Of a stretch of DNA of 64,000 nucleotides, positions 46,402-58,112 are shown one piece after another. Source of the DNA: Tuctoria greenei. Its lineage: Eukaryota; Streptophyta; Magnoliopsida; Poales; Poaceae. The notes below the pieces were generated by a model. The model saw only the letters and a program-made list of their open reading frames with translations, made no database searches and was not told the origin of the DNA. Position numbers and translations under genes: made by a program. The number at the start of each line of letters is the position of its first letter. Position 1 is the stretch's first letter. The stretch is from positions 80,847,735-80,911,734 of the forward strand of contig JAYESD010000002.1 of the NCBI GenBank assembly GCA_036927565.1, read 5' to 3'.

Positions 46402-47955
46402 TTTAAATAGAAATTGTCTCTTTATTGATTAAGTAACATCATTAAAAGTTCAAACGGATACAGTCCGAAATTACATCAAATGAAATATTACAAATCAAAA
46501 AGTGGCAGAACGAGCCAACTTATGAGCTAATACATTTGATTCACGAACAGAAAATTTAATGGAACAAGATTCAAATCCTAATGCAGTGGTTTTGATATAT
46601 TGAACAACAGCTCCCATGCTTGACCTATCTTGGACTGCGGAGTTAATTCTTCGAACCATGGAGAGACAGTCTGAAAATACATGAATTATTGAGAAACTAT
46701 GATACTTAGCGATCATTAAAGCTTGTTAGATTGCAATGCCTTCAGCCATTTTAGGAGAGGGAAGCATATTCAAACTTGCATTGCATGAGAGGATATGGGT
46801 TCCTAAATGATTACGAATGATCATATCTCATCCCATTCGATGCTCCAGAGGAAATAAGGAAGCATCCACATTTGCATATACATGATCCTCCAGAACAGAA
46901 TGCAATTCAGAACTGGCTGTATTGACTTTCTTGAGGATGATTCTTTCTGTTTGAAAGAGTGCAATAAGATGAGATCAACGTATGCAAATATCTTTGTATC
47001 CAATCGAATGGGACTAAGGAATTTGACATTATTCTTAGCCTGATTCCGAGCCTTTCATATATACCAAAGTTTAACAGCCATAACCATTACATTCAACTAT
47101 GATTCTCTTGCCATTGTATCGAAAAACCACCGTTTTGCACTAGACATATGCTTCATGCATAATCTAAACTGGAAATGTTCTTTAACATATCACCATACTT
47201 CTTTCGCATAGTAACATCTGAGGAATATATGCTCCACTTCGTTATCTTGGCTGCAAAAAACACAACCCTTGTGCTCTTTTAAAATATGTCTATGTAATAA
47301 CTGCTGGCATGTAGTAGACAGTTATGCACCATATGCCATAACGCTATTTTCATTTTGTTTGGCACCTGAATAGCCCACAGTGATTTCCAATATTTCATAT
47401 CAGCATGCCAATGTGAGGTTGATCCTCCTCCACATTTATCATTTTTTGAGAACAATGATAAGCTCTTGCTAAATTGTATGCTGATTTGATCGTATACGAA
47501 CCAAATTTTGCATATGGCCAACAAACGAAGTCTTCACTTCCAGTCCTGCTAATAGGAATTTGGTGAATAGCATCTGATATATCATCTTAGAAAAATGATC
47601 TCACAGATTTGACATCCCAAGATGAACCATTGAAATGAAAACAATGATTTGACCTTTGCTTCAAGGGGCATTGGTAATAGTGTCTGAAAGGTACCAGCCT
47701 GAAAATTTGGGACTAATTATCAGTTAATATGTTTACACGTTCTCCGTTGCCAATACCCCATCCCAGGCCTTTAAGAAGAAGTTATTTTCCAAACAGAATG
47801 GAACACCACGTGTATGAAGATTTCCGACGATTACCGGCATTCAGAAAATCTGAATGTGGATAGTAACATCCTTCCAAAACTCTTGCACACAACGAAGTCG
47901 GCTCCGTAATGAGCCTCCAACATTGTACTATTCTAAACTGGTTACCCTAAAAAAA
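46402..47955 (-). pseudogene. LINE (L1-type) 3' fragment: zinc-finger region and RNase H-like domain
   Basis: On the minus strand, starting near 47955: LITEPTSLCARVLEGCYYP, SSYTWCSILFG, GWGIGNGERVNI (the region after the RT of plant LINEs). Then WKSLWAIQVPNKMKIALWHM (zf-RVT, about 47390-47310), then the RNase H-like VFSDCLSMVRRINSA and SNVLAHKLARSA (46716-46495). An AATAAA-type signal near 46420 and an A-rich end at about 46402 mark the 3' end. The reverse transcriptase and endonuclease are absent: it is 5'-truncated. The frame is broken in several places. Confidence 0.75.
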
Positions 47956-48690
47956 CTGCTTCAAAAGGAATATTCTCACCCTTTTCAACATACTTCAAAA
48001 CATATTTTACTTTTCGCTATGTACTGCCCCGCACTTGTCATACTCCATAAACATCTTCTATATCAAATACCATCCACTTTTTAATATTTCTTTTCATCTT
48101 TTTCTTTCATTATTTTCTTGCCTTATTTCTCTTGTTTCCTTTTATTTTCTTTAATTTCTCTATTCTTTTCTTTTTATTTTCTTTCCCTTCTCTCTCTATT
48201 TTTTCATATATTTCCTTCCTTTTTTCTATCTTCCGTTCCTTTTATTTTCTTTCATCTTTTCTCTGTTCTTTTCCTTTTACTTTCTTTCCTCTTTATCCCC
48301 TTTTTTGTTTTATTTCCTATATTTACTCCCACTTCGTCTACAGATCTTCAGAAACTCTGTCTCCTTCTATATATTTCTCCACCGCTCCTCTCTCTCAAGC
48401 TTCTTTTCCTCGCGTCCGTCACCCCTCGCCTCTGCCACCCCAGCACTCCATGTCCGTCCTCCGCCCACGCCTCCTCCGGTCATCACCTCGCCCACGCTCA
48501 ACCTCCTCGATGCGCCGCATTGGTGGCTGTCTCTCCTGCCCTCCTCCATGCCTTGCGCCGCGCCGGCGGCTGCATCTCCTCTTCTCCTCCATCTCGTCAT
48601 CATTGTAGTGTTCGAGTGGTCCACGCTGCAGACCTGCGGTCTCAATGTCCACGCGCCCGCATCCACCTTGTCCGTCTGCGGGCGTGAGGA
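47956..48690. other. Pyrimidine-rich then GC-rich segment, no recognised gene
   Basis: 48070-48340 is almost pure T/C on the plus strand. 48390-48690 is C/G-rich with overlapping open frames on both strands (longest plus 48118-48687, minus 48367-49041). The translations are low-complexity Ser/Pro/Arg and I recognise no domain. This may be the only non-transposon DNA in the window. Confidence 0.35.
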
Positions 48691-48703
48691 ACGACCGTTG
48701 CTA

Positions 48704-48722
48704 GGGGGGGGGGGGGGGGGGG
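48704..48722. repeat. 19-base G homopolymer
   Basis: An uninterrupted G run is followed by TTAACACCCGCCC. It could be a real G-quadruplex former or a length-uncertain base-calling region. Confidence 0.8.
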
Positions 48723-49045
48723 TTAACACCCGCCCGGGTGGAGGACGGTCATGGTGAATTGGTGTGTGATGTTTTCTCCCACGATGCCATTTCGAGCGAA
48801 GCGGACCGTTTACAAGACACTGCTGCCTCACCTTTTTTCCTTTTTGTTTTTGTGTGTTGCTTGCGTCCACGGAAACGCGTGGCCCTTGGGAAATGCCTCC
48901 CACCCGACAGTGTGTGTACCAGAACAATGATGTGTGGGGCCTAATTTCGAGGTCACGTGGGCGGGAGAACCATGTCAGTGAGATACGATACAAAGGAAGC
49001 TCTCGGTTCTTCTGCTTATGGGACAAGACCCACCGCAACATATAA

Positions 49046-49177
49046 GGCTATCCGCACCAGCATACTCTAAAGCATACTCTATACACTATTCTTCTTCTAT
49101 TTTTACAGTACGTACTCTAAATTACACTACGGAACAGTCTATACAATGTGCTTTATAGCGTGCCACTGTGGACAGTC
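49046..49177. mobile_element. Tourist-like MITE, 132 bp
   Basis: It starts GGCTATCCGCACCAGC and ends GCCACTGTGGACAGTC; the ends are imperfect inverted repeats. TAA flanks both sides (49043-49045 and 49178-49180), the target duplication of PIF/Harbinger-type MITEs. It is AT-rich and noncoding. Confidence 0.65.
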
Positions 49178-49180
49178 TAA

Positions 49181-49460
49181 GGGTGTGTTTTGTTGGAGAA
49201 TGAAGAGGAATGGGACGAAGAAGATTTTTGAAATCTTAGACGGCTTTTTCAAGCACGTTTTTAGAAGTTACAGATTGTTCAGTACAAATTGAAATCTTTC
49301 GTCACTCTAAATTTTCTAGATTTTCCATTCAATCATTGAAAAAAATTACCTACTAGTTACACACTCGGAGCATTATTTTTCTTTCTTCTAGCTCACAATA
49401 CATTTTTCACAGTTGAAGAATAAAATAAGATTTTCAAGAATTAGTTGAACCAAACACACT
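49181..49460. mobile_element. Second MITE-like element, about 280 bp
   Basis: The left end GGGTGTGTTTTGTTGGA and the right end TTGAACCAAACACACT are inverted repeats of about 12 bp (GTGTGTTTTGTT and GTGTGTTTGGTT). It abuts the previous MITE at the shared TAA. The right flank reads TAG or CTA, so the duplication is unclear. Confidence 0.55.
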
Positions 49461-49608
49461 AGGGAAGTTCTTTTTTTCGGATGTTCGGTTCAGTGATAAG
49501 TTGTGAGGGATATCTCTCATATAAAATTATATTCACTTAATATGTTTGATGAAACTATCCTTCACATTTAGTGTGTGCACTACTGATTAGTATATGTCAA
49601 AGTGTGGC
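49461..49608. other. Short unassigned stretch
   Basis: AT-rich sequence with no repeat or gene that I can name. Confidence 0.3.
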
Positions 49609-51057
49609 AACGACACTTCTCCCGATACCACTATGAAGCAGCTCCCGGAGGTTCTTTTTTTAGGAGGGGCGAATTCTCAAGAACTATGAAAGCGTAGAAC
49701 AAGGGTGAACATCGGGATTTACGTAGTTCGGGCCACCGGAGCGTAACACCCTTCGTCCACGGGAGAGTAAGTTGTATGGCTGTTGAGCTTCGTGTGTGCG
49801 TTGGAGTGAGTCTGTCCTTCTACGGTAGCAGCACGAGCCTTTTATATGTCAAGGTCTGACTGTTTACAATAAGATCGGGGCCTGACAAGTAGTCCCAGGT
49901 AATTAAGTACCCTAGGCAAGACCTGAGGTACTTAATTCTGTCTACATGAATTAATGTGGCTATTAGGACACGTTAATATGCTTGAATACTCACCGATTGT
50001 GCGACGCTAATAACGCACTAACACCATCTTGAAGGAACAATTTTGTGGTCTTGAATTCATACGATGTTTTGCTTCAGCCTTGGACACGTGGCAGCATTAG
50101 AGCCCTCCTCCACAGAGAGGAAGAGTCTAGATCCGTTGGACACGTGATAGCACTGAAAACCTACTTTGAAGAGAGGCGGGCTCCAGAACTGCTGGACACA
50201 TGGCAGCACCGGAGCCCTCCTCAGCAGGGAGGCGGGCTCCAAAGCAGCTGGACACGTGGTAGCTCCGGAGCCCTTCTTAGCGGGGAGGCGGGGTCCGAAG
50301 CCGCAGGGCACGTGGCAACTTCGGAGCCCTCCTCAGCGGGGAGGCGGGGATCGAAGCCGCAGGGCACGTGGCAGCACCGGAGCCCTCCTCAGTAGGGAGC
50401 CAGGATCCGGAGCTATGGTACACATGGCTGCACCTGGGTGCTTCCTCTCCTGGAAGGCGGGACACAATACCTTCTTTTTCTTGTACGCGGGTTCCCAGTA
50501 CACAGGGTACCGACAGTGGCCCCCAGCCCACCTCAGGGGAGATTTCATTCTGCAGGTGGGACCATCAAGCTTTCCCACGTCGTTGCTTCAAATTTCTCTT
50601 GGGCAGTTGAGGTGACGGCACGTTGCTGCACTGTAAATACATGGCCATACCTGATTCAGTAGCTATGGCGTGATGTATTGCGCGTGTATCCGATGCATTG
50701 AACCATGCTGGTTGCCAATACGATTTTGGTAACAATTCAAAGTGTAATCTGTGTAGTCCTGCCATGCCGCCTTCCTTGAGGTTCGCCCGTTCCGTCATCA
50801 TGACAATGGTTTGCCTAGTCCAACTTGACTGACAGGTGGTCCCATCCCCCCTTGTCATTGATAGAACTGACACCACGTGCGGTAGCCTTCCAAAAGTTGC
50901 AAAAAATAGATAAAGATGTTTCCTCTGGGCAAGGGATATCTTACGTCTCTTTTACATTCTTGCGACTAAAGTTCTCTGTCTTCTTCCTTTTACTGTGCTC
51001 TTGGCTGTTCCTTGTCTCTCCAAAGCTTCCGCTTTCACTTCAACCTGAGCCACTGCA
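49609..51057 (+). repeat. Probable LTR and 5' leader of gypsy-type element H
   Basis: A TGTGGCAACGACAC start, a GGTACCGACA sequence at 50506-50515 followed by TGGCCCCCAGCC, and the gag-like gene from 51058 suggest an LTR of about 0.9 kb plus leader. The exact limits are uncertain: no second LTR or clear primer-binding site is visible. It contains the G-box repeat array. Confidence 0.4.
50083..50445 (+). repeat. Tandem repeat of about 56 bp with G-box/ABRE cores
   Basis: Seven imperfect units follow the pattern GGACACGTGGCAGC, about 15 bases, AGCCCTCCTCAG, GGGGAGGCGGG, then GAAGC. CACGTG is present in five units (near 50083, 50139, 50252, 50308 and 50364) and CACATG in the other two. CACGTGGC is the core bound by plant bZIP factors. 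Confidence 0.75.
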
Positions 51058-51744
51058 ATGGCGTCCAATCTTCCCACCTCTCGCCTAACATCTGAAGACC
51101 TCAGTAGGTTGAGGTGATTGATCAGATGGCGTGTAGCAAAATACGATCAGAAGCTCCATCTTGGAACGGCCCCGCTCACCGATCTGGGGCAGGGAGAGAG
51201 GGTTCTCTTAACTACTTATACTATGGCTAGGCTTGTGCCTCCAGTGGCGCCCTTCCTCTTGACTCTGCTGGAGATCTATGATCTTTACTTCACCACTTGT
51301 CACTGAACTCTCTTGCTTTAGTAGCAGTCTTCGTCCACTTTTGCGAGATGTTCGTTTGGGTGGCACCGTCGGTGCCACTCTTTCGAACATTCTTCGTGCT
51401 ACGCGCAAGCGGGAGGAGCTCGGGCCAGATCGGCACATACTACTTACAACATCGCTCAAGACCTCTGTGCAGGTACATTGCTTCCTTTTCTCCCGGCAAA
51501 TGGGAACATTGGAAGGATGGACGGGCAATTGTGTGTGTCGAGGTGCACTATCGATTGGAAATGCTAGGGAGCAAGCCGATGACAGATCGCCATTTCTGGT
51601 AGGAGATACCTGACTTGGATGAAGCATACGACCGAGTATTGAAGAGGATCTGGTTCTTGGCAAAGGAAGGATTGAATTTGTTGATGGTGCTTGATGACTT
51701 CCTTTCTTGCCGCATCGCGCCTCTCAAACACCGCACCCGCACAG
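51058..51744 (+). pseudogene. Element H gag-like gene (putative gypsy-type transposon domain), part 1
   Basis: The ATG is at 51058 (ASNLPTSRLTSEDLSRL), with a TGA at 51115-51117. RWRVAKYDQKLHLG follows, a frameshift near 51287, then NSLALVAVFVHFCEMF, IGTYYLQHRSRPLCRYIAS and GKWEHWKD. A TAG at 51600-51602 stands in place of Gln, followed by IPDLDEAYDRVLKRI and DDFLSCRIAPL. The pattern matches the grass family described as putative gypsy-type transposon protein. It is cut by the solo LTR at 51750 and continues at 54572. Confidence 0.75.
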
Positions 51745-51749
51745 CTTGG

Positions 51750-54566
51750 TGTGACACTTGGCCCCGAAAAAGAACCAAGCGTGATGCATATGTGTGCCCA
51801 GAACATTCAACACACATACACGAGTGCATTAACAAAAGGATATACAGAAAATTACAACAAAACAAGATTAATTAAGCACTTTTATTACAGAATTTAGAAT
51901 GTCCTTAAATACAAGCTCTAATGAATAATAATGAAAAGTTTGAACTAATGCAGCGGAAATAAACTAAATATGAGCTAAACAAAATAAGAAAACTAAGCAA
52001 AGGGTATAGCGTAGCTCCAAGCAACACCACATGCAAAGCTGACGGCAACACACAGCCTAGAACTCCTCATTAACGTCGTGATACTCCCAATCCTGACCTA
52101 CAACTGCTGGTGGGAGAATTGCAAGGGTGAGTATATGTCGTACTCAGCAAGTGTGGAAAGTATGACATGTAGCTAAATCAAGGCATGATAATAAACATGG
52201 CTAATTGCTGAAAGGTACATTTAAAACATGTAAAAAGCATTATACTATGTCTATGTGAAGTAATCCCATCATATCCCACATAATTAACATAATATGAAAC
52301 CATAATCAATTATCTATTCATATGCCAGATTATTACCATCATCATCATCCATGTTCATTTATCATAACTCGATCCATAACCATAACCATAACCATAACCA
52401 TAACCAACCATAACTATAACCAACCATCCCAAATCCCAAGTTTCCTCTAATCATGGAAGTTGTCTAGGTGCTCATAATCGGGAGCACAGCTATCATGATA
52501 GTTTTTAACACCCTGCAGAGGTTGTACTACTTTACCAACAAGTTCGTGATTTCGTCACCTGTCGGCGACTAAATAAACCTCCCTTATGCCAATTACACTT
52601 CCTTAGGTGTATGGCCAAAAGATCACAAAATATGCTTTACAAAGGGACTACTAGCATGAATGGACCCACTGAGGTTTCATCAGTGGCGATGCCTCCAATT
52701 GAACACATCCTAAACCAAGGCCCCCCCTCTTGTGTTGTTCAGATCCCAGGGAGTGATGCCACTCATACAAACCCAATCCGACTCCCCTTCCCCGCTCTTC
52801 CAAATGGTCCGCACAATACTAGCAATACCCTAATTAATCAGCTACGCCGCACCCATACTTTGCCTCGTGGTGGCACTGTTGTCCTGGCCTATTCACGCAT
52901 GAACTGGTCTTTAGATCCAAGGCAAGCAAACCACCATAACATCCAACCCAATCCACAACCCATGCTTGCTTAGATCTCCCAAGTCCCATGTTACCAATTA
53001 ACCATATTCATCAGTTCTCATCATCCATTAATTCATAATTAAGCCATTTGGTTGTTTCCCTATCCCACTAAATTAAAGCGAAGCAAAAAGGTAAAAATCC
53101 CTTCCCGACTCTCTACAACATATCCCAAGCGACAAGGATGGTCAAACAAGTCTAGCAAACACCTATAAATGGGTTCCCCATCAAATTGACACAAGCATGC
53201 AGTTTTGCAAACAAAACATTTAAAAACAGAATCAATATGGTCAAGGACACTTGCCTTGCTCCTGAGCTTTGTTAGGATCAAAGACTTCAAAATTCTTGTA
53301 TTGGAGGTCCACAGCAACACCCTCTAGTGCAACTCCTTCTATTCTGAGCGACAAACATGCTAAACACACAATTCAATCAAATAATGCTCATATAATACTC
53401 AATATGACATGTCATGCATGATTAATGCAATTATGTGGTAAAACTTGTTAATAAGTTACTATTAATGTTTACTCACTTGTTCTAATGGTTTTTAACAAGC
53501 TTGGACAGGTTTGGGATTGATTCGAGTCAATTTGGAATTAATTCAGCATAATTCCGATTCAGAGGCCGGACAAGTCCGCTTCAGGAGCCAGACTAGTCCA
53601 CCCTAGACATAATTGCAAATTAGGTTTTTCTTGATATGCGAAAATTAGGATTGATTTTATGTAGAAAAGTAAAGGTAAAGGGTGTACCACGTTCTTAGAG
53701 ATCCAAAGATCAAGAGTTGGACGTGAAACACTTGGATCTTGATGATTAGGGCTTGATGAAGATGAGTCGAGGGTGAATTGGTGATGAAGAACGAAAACTT
53801 GATGGAGATCTTGGCCTCTTGATCTTCTTTCGTTTCCTCCTCCTCTTTTCGCTGCTGGATCTCCTCTTGATGGCAGCTCCCACAAACTAGGGTTTGGAGG
53901 TCTTTCAAAAGTGTTAAAGAGATGTAAAAGTGGGGTGTTGGGTTGTTTATATAGGGGTGGAGGGCTAGGGTTGGGTGAATTTCGTGTTCAAGGCGGTGGA
54001 GGCCGTGTAGGGGTCCCACATGGGCTTCAAAGAGGTTAGACACGATGTCCTTGGGCCCAATGAAGGTAATACCCAATAACAAGTCATGAAGGAAAAGATT
54101 GAATCCAAGTCTGTCACACCGGACAAGTCCGCTAGGGGTCCGGACTCGTTTGAGGTTAGACAGAGACAAAAATGGAGAAATCCGGCAAGAGGTCCGCACA
54201 AGTAGGGTCTTGTCCAGAGAGGAAAATGGATAAGTCCGGCATAGATCGGACAAGTCCAAGGATTTGACAACTTATTCAAAAACTGGACCAATTATCGGAC
54301 TAGTCCGCACTCAACCACAGACAAGTCCGGAATGGAACATAGACTCAATCGGACTAGTCCGTAGCTAAAACGGACAAGTCCGGAAGGCATCCGAGGGGGA
54401 AAACGGACTAGTCCGGGGTACAAACCAGACAAGTCCGTACTTATACAGACTTCTAAGTGTTGTTTTGCTTCTAATTCATTTTTAGCTTGTTCCTTTTTAT
54501 GTTGCTTATGTTAAACACGTTTAAGAATGTATGCAATGCATGATGGATGTAAATGAGGGTGTTACA
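51750..54566 (-). mobile_element. Solo LTR of the element C (Tekay) family
   Basis: On the minus strand it starts TGTAACACCC (54566) and ends CAAGTGTCACA (51750), 2,817 bp, matching the C LTRs in length and layout. CTTGG flanks both sides (51745-51749 and 54567-54571). No internal sequence is present, so recombination between two LTRs removed it. It contains CGGACAAGTCCG/CGGACTAGTCCG motifs (54115-54445 and 53565-53605), a TATA box (53946-53953, minus) and an expanded CCATAA repeat (52376-52430). Confidence 0.93.
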
Positions 54567-54571
54567 CTTGG

Positions 54572-54629
54572 CTTTACACCAGAGTGAAAGACAGCACCCG
54601 CTAGAGCATGGCGCCGAGTCAGGCCCGGA
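54572..54629 (+). pseudogene. Element H gag-like gene, part 2
   Basis: The short coding piece LYTRVKDSTR continues directly from 51744 once the solo LTR and one CTTGG copy are removed. It contains a TAG at about 54602 and is cut by copia I at 54630. Confidence 0.65.
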
Positions 54630-56374
54630 TGTGAGACCTATGTGTGCTGAATACATTGGCTATTATGATAAATGTTTTGAATTTTACCAAAACACCCTTT
54701 TCATCGAGGTCCGAATCTAGGTCCGAGCTCTCACAAGGTCCGACAATAGGTCAGACATGCTTTGGGTAGCTCCAGCAAGGTCCGACAATAGGTTCGACAT
54801 ACTTTGGGTAGCTCTAGCAAGGTCCGACATGCTTTGGGAAGCTCCGACAAGGTTCGACGATAGGTCCGACATGTTTTCGGTAGGTCCCATGAAAGGTCCA
54901 GTATGCTTTGGCTAGGTCCGATGTGAGGTCCGACAAACCTTGGCTAGGTCCGGCGCAAGGTCTGGTTAGCTTTGGCAAGGTCCGGTGCAAGATCGCAATA
55001 GTTCTGCTTTTAACTTGGAATGTTTCAAACTTGCTTTACACTTATGGGAAGATTTGCTTAGTACTTTTGGACTAAGTTTTTGATGTGTTATGGATGTTTA
55101 TAGTGGTTAATGTTTTGATATGGTTTGCAACATGCTTATGTGAGGTGCTCACGTAAGATGTTGTGGTTTTTTTAACTAACGAGAGTCAAGTCGAGAACTT
55201 GTGCTCGGAAGAATTGGTTGTTTGTTTATGTGCAGGTGTTGCTTGAGGTCAATACATAGCTGGTGACGGGATCCATTGAACTAGTCTTAAGGAGAGGATG
55301 AGGTTCAACAACCAAGTTCAGGAGGAATTGTGGTTGAGTTGACAGGAGGTCACGCATCATGTTTGGGTCAAGAACAATGCATATAAAGGTATCGTGGACG
55401 TTGTTGGAAGGTGTTTGCATGTGTGCAAGGAGTGCATGGACGTGGTGACATGGTTTCAAGGCGTAATGAAGAAAAGTGGACGTAAATAATTGGTTGAAAA
55501 GGTCCAATCGACTGGATTATGCCTCAAGCTGCAGCTGAGGTGGTTATGGTTCGATTATGGAAAGTTTCGAGTTTGTTTTGGTGATATTTTGTGTGGGTCA
55601 CAAAATTGAGTTGTTTTAGGAATGTGGGATACGCTCCTAAGGTGTTTGGAAGTCTTAAGATTTCTTCTATCTGCATATGGAAGAGTCTTGAGAAGTTATG
55701 GAAAGTTCCGGTTGAAAATGAGTAGGATTAGAGTCCTAGTTTGGATTGGGTTGGCCTTAGGGCTGGTTATAAAAGCAAGGAAGGCCAGAGCTCATGGTGT
55801 GACGACTTTGGGCTGTTCCTCTTGTGTTTTGATCAATAAAATTTGTAGTTTAGAGGAGCTTTTGTGCCTTGTTCATCTGACTTGTTTCAGACAAGTTTTC
55901 TCGTCGAGTTTCTGCACAACACTACCTTTCGTCAGCGTTTTTATCATAACTCGAGTTTTACAGATCCAATTGACGTGTATTTTTGGGTTGTATTCACAAC
56001 TTGATTATATATATATCATCTATGAAAATTTAACGGTAATTGTATTAGTGGTTTGTGATCTACACGAGTTTCTTTGCAGTGTTGCAGATCTGGTTTTTCT
56101 CGGGTAGAACAATTTGACCTTTGTTCGATCTTTCGATCATAACTTGAGTTTTTCTCAATGTTTATTTTGTAATTCTTGTTGTCATGTCTTTGTGACTTGA
56201 TTCTCTATAATATCTACCATTTTTGTCACGGTTGAACACGTTTAGATTAGTTGCACACATAGTTTCTTTAACAGATCAATTTTCTGCCTAGGGGTTTTTG
56301 TTGCTTGTGCTGAAAAAGTTTTAATCTACCATTCACCCCCTCTGGTACCTTTTTACATGCTCTTTGATCCTACA
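54630..56374 (+). repeat. 5' LTR of element I
   Basis: The LTR is 1,745 bp. Its first third has an array of GGTCCGAC motifs (54700-54995) in a larger unit around CATGCTTTGGGTAGCTCC. Its last 270 bp are repeated at 58113-58388. Confidence 0.82.
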
Positions 56375-56376
56375 AT

Positions 56377-56388
56377 TGGTATCAAAGC
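56377..56388 (+). other. Primer-binding site of element I
   Basis: TGGTATCAAAGC lies two bases after the LTR, with one mismatch to the initiator tRNA-Met complement. Confidence 0.75.
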
Positions 56389-56435
56389 CACAATGCTATA
56401 ATCTTTGTGATTTACATGTGTTTTGACTAATCATC

Positions 56436-58112
56436 ATGGAGAAATACTCCGTAAAACCTTGTGTGTTTAGTGGCATTGATTTTCAGGCTTGGAAGGCACG
56501 TATGGAGGCTTTCATCTTGGAACAAGGGTTCACAATATGGGAAAAAGTGTACAAGCCTTACGACATGCCGCCAAATGATTAAGTCACGGCTATGAACATG
56601 AGAGTTGTTGACAACAACAACAAGGCTCGGAACTTGATCATACAAGGGCTGACTCAAACTGACTTTGATCGAGTTGCACACCTCCAATCAGCGTATAATG
56701 TGTGGAAGACACTTTGCGACTACCACGAAGGATCCAACACGATCAAGGGGTAACGCAAGATATGTTCAAGAAAGAATATATGCGCTTTGAGATCGTGAGT
56801 CCATCGACGATTTATTTGCTTACTTTAATAAAATTCTCAGCAACTTGCGTAGTGTCAGTATTAAATTTTCACATGCTGAAAATGCTAGGCAATTACTAAG
56901 TGCATTAAACATGTAAATTTGGGAGATAAAAGTTACATCTATTCGTGAATCTGCTATCATGAGTACACTTACTTTGGATGTGCTATATTCTAAGTTAAAA
57001 ACCATGAAATTGACATAATATCACGTAAGAATCCCCACAAGTCTCTTCTCATATGTTTCTCAACTTGACATGCCTAGCTATAGCCAATCTTCATCATGTG
57101 GTACACTTGTTTTGTTGTCCTCTCTAACCCCTGAATATATTGAAGAGTTTCCAGAGGAGGAGCTAGCACTGCACTCTACTCGGTACTCAAAAGCATTGCA
57201 AAATGTGAGAACTAGAAGGAGAGGAAGTGTCGGTTCTCAACGATGCTTGAATGTGGTAAGACATGGCATTTTCGTACAGATTGCCCTAAACTTTCAGGTC
57301 CTACTTCCTGTGATGAAAAGAAAAAAAGGACGTAGCACTCCCCTGTAAAAGATAAGAAGAAGAAGAAGAAGGGTTTTACAGGTCACCAATCGGAGTTTTG
57401 TATCCGCACTTCAAGAACTTGGCTCGAGCGATGTGGACATCGGAAGTGACGAAGATGAAGAGAATTTGACAAACTTGTGGTCCATGGCGGGCAACTCAGA
57501 TCAAGTATGGAAGAGGCAGAACACAACAACGATGATGAAGAGGTATGTCCCACTTGCGAAAAATATGTGATGCTATTTCTCGTGCCACTGTTATAGTTAA
57601 GAAAAAGGACAAAAAACTTAGTAACAATGATGTTAAAACTGAATCACTAGAATCTGAAATTGATCGTTTAAAACCTTTGATTCCTAGTGATGATTCTTGT
57701 TCCTCATGTGAGCTTATATATGAACAATTGTCCTCTTTAAGAAGTGCACGCAAATCCACACTTGATAAGCTTGAATTAGAAATTGAAAAGAATAAAAAGC
57801 TTGCTGCACTTAATGATAAAACCTAAGAGATGCTTGCTGTTCTACAATTGATTTGCATTGTTCTACTTGTGATGATCTTGATAAGAAACTACACGATGCT
57901 ATGAATGATATTTCTATATTGAACAATGCTTTACGCTCTCATGAAGTTAAATATTGTTCTAATTGCAAACTAAAAAGAAAAAATTCATGTGAAAACTGCC
58001 TAGACTTGTATAAGAAACTTGATGATATGAATAGGAAACTAGAGTGGTTTTGTAATAGGAATACACACCTAAACTTGCTGCTGAATTCTTCCAAGTCTTG
58101 CAATAATAAAAG
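56436..58112 (+). pseudogene. Element I gag, degenerate and truncated
   Basis: The ATG is at 56436 (EKYSVKPCVFSGIDFQAWKA). It has a copia gag core with WEKVYKPYDMP, a TAA at 56580, NKARNLIIQGLTQ and VWKTLCDYHEGS. Further stops and frameshifts follow, then a degenerate knuckle region with a Lys-rich stretch (about 57240-57380). Beyond this are Cys-containing coiled-coil segments with CSSCELIYEQL, CSTCDDLDKKL and CENCLDLYKKL. The text stops where the 3' LTR fragment joins. Confidence 0.72.

Noticed and set aside
48118..48687. Plus-strand open frame in the pyrimidine-rich block
   Set aside because: Its Phe/Ser/Leu-rich translation is what a T/C-rich tract gives by chance. The apparent membrane-like stretch is a compositional artefact.
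48367..49041. Long minus-strand open frame (about 224 codons)
   Set aside because: It runs through a GC-rich and G-homopolymer region, has low-complexity Arg/Gly/Pro composition, and overlaps an equally long plus-strand frame. No domain or splice context supports it.
52376..52430. Telomeric repeat
   Set aside because: The unit is CCATAA, not the plant CCCTAAA, and it lies inside a solo LTR.
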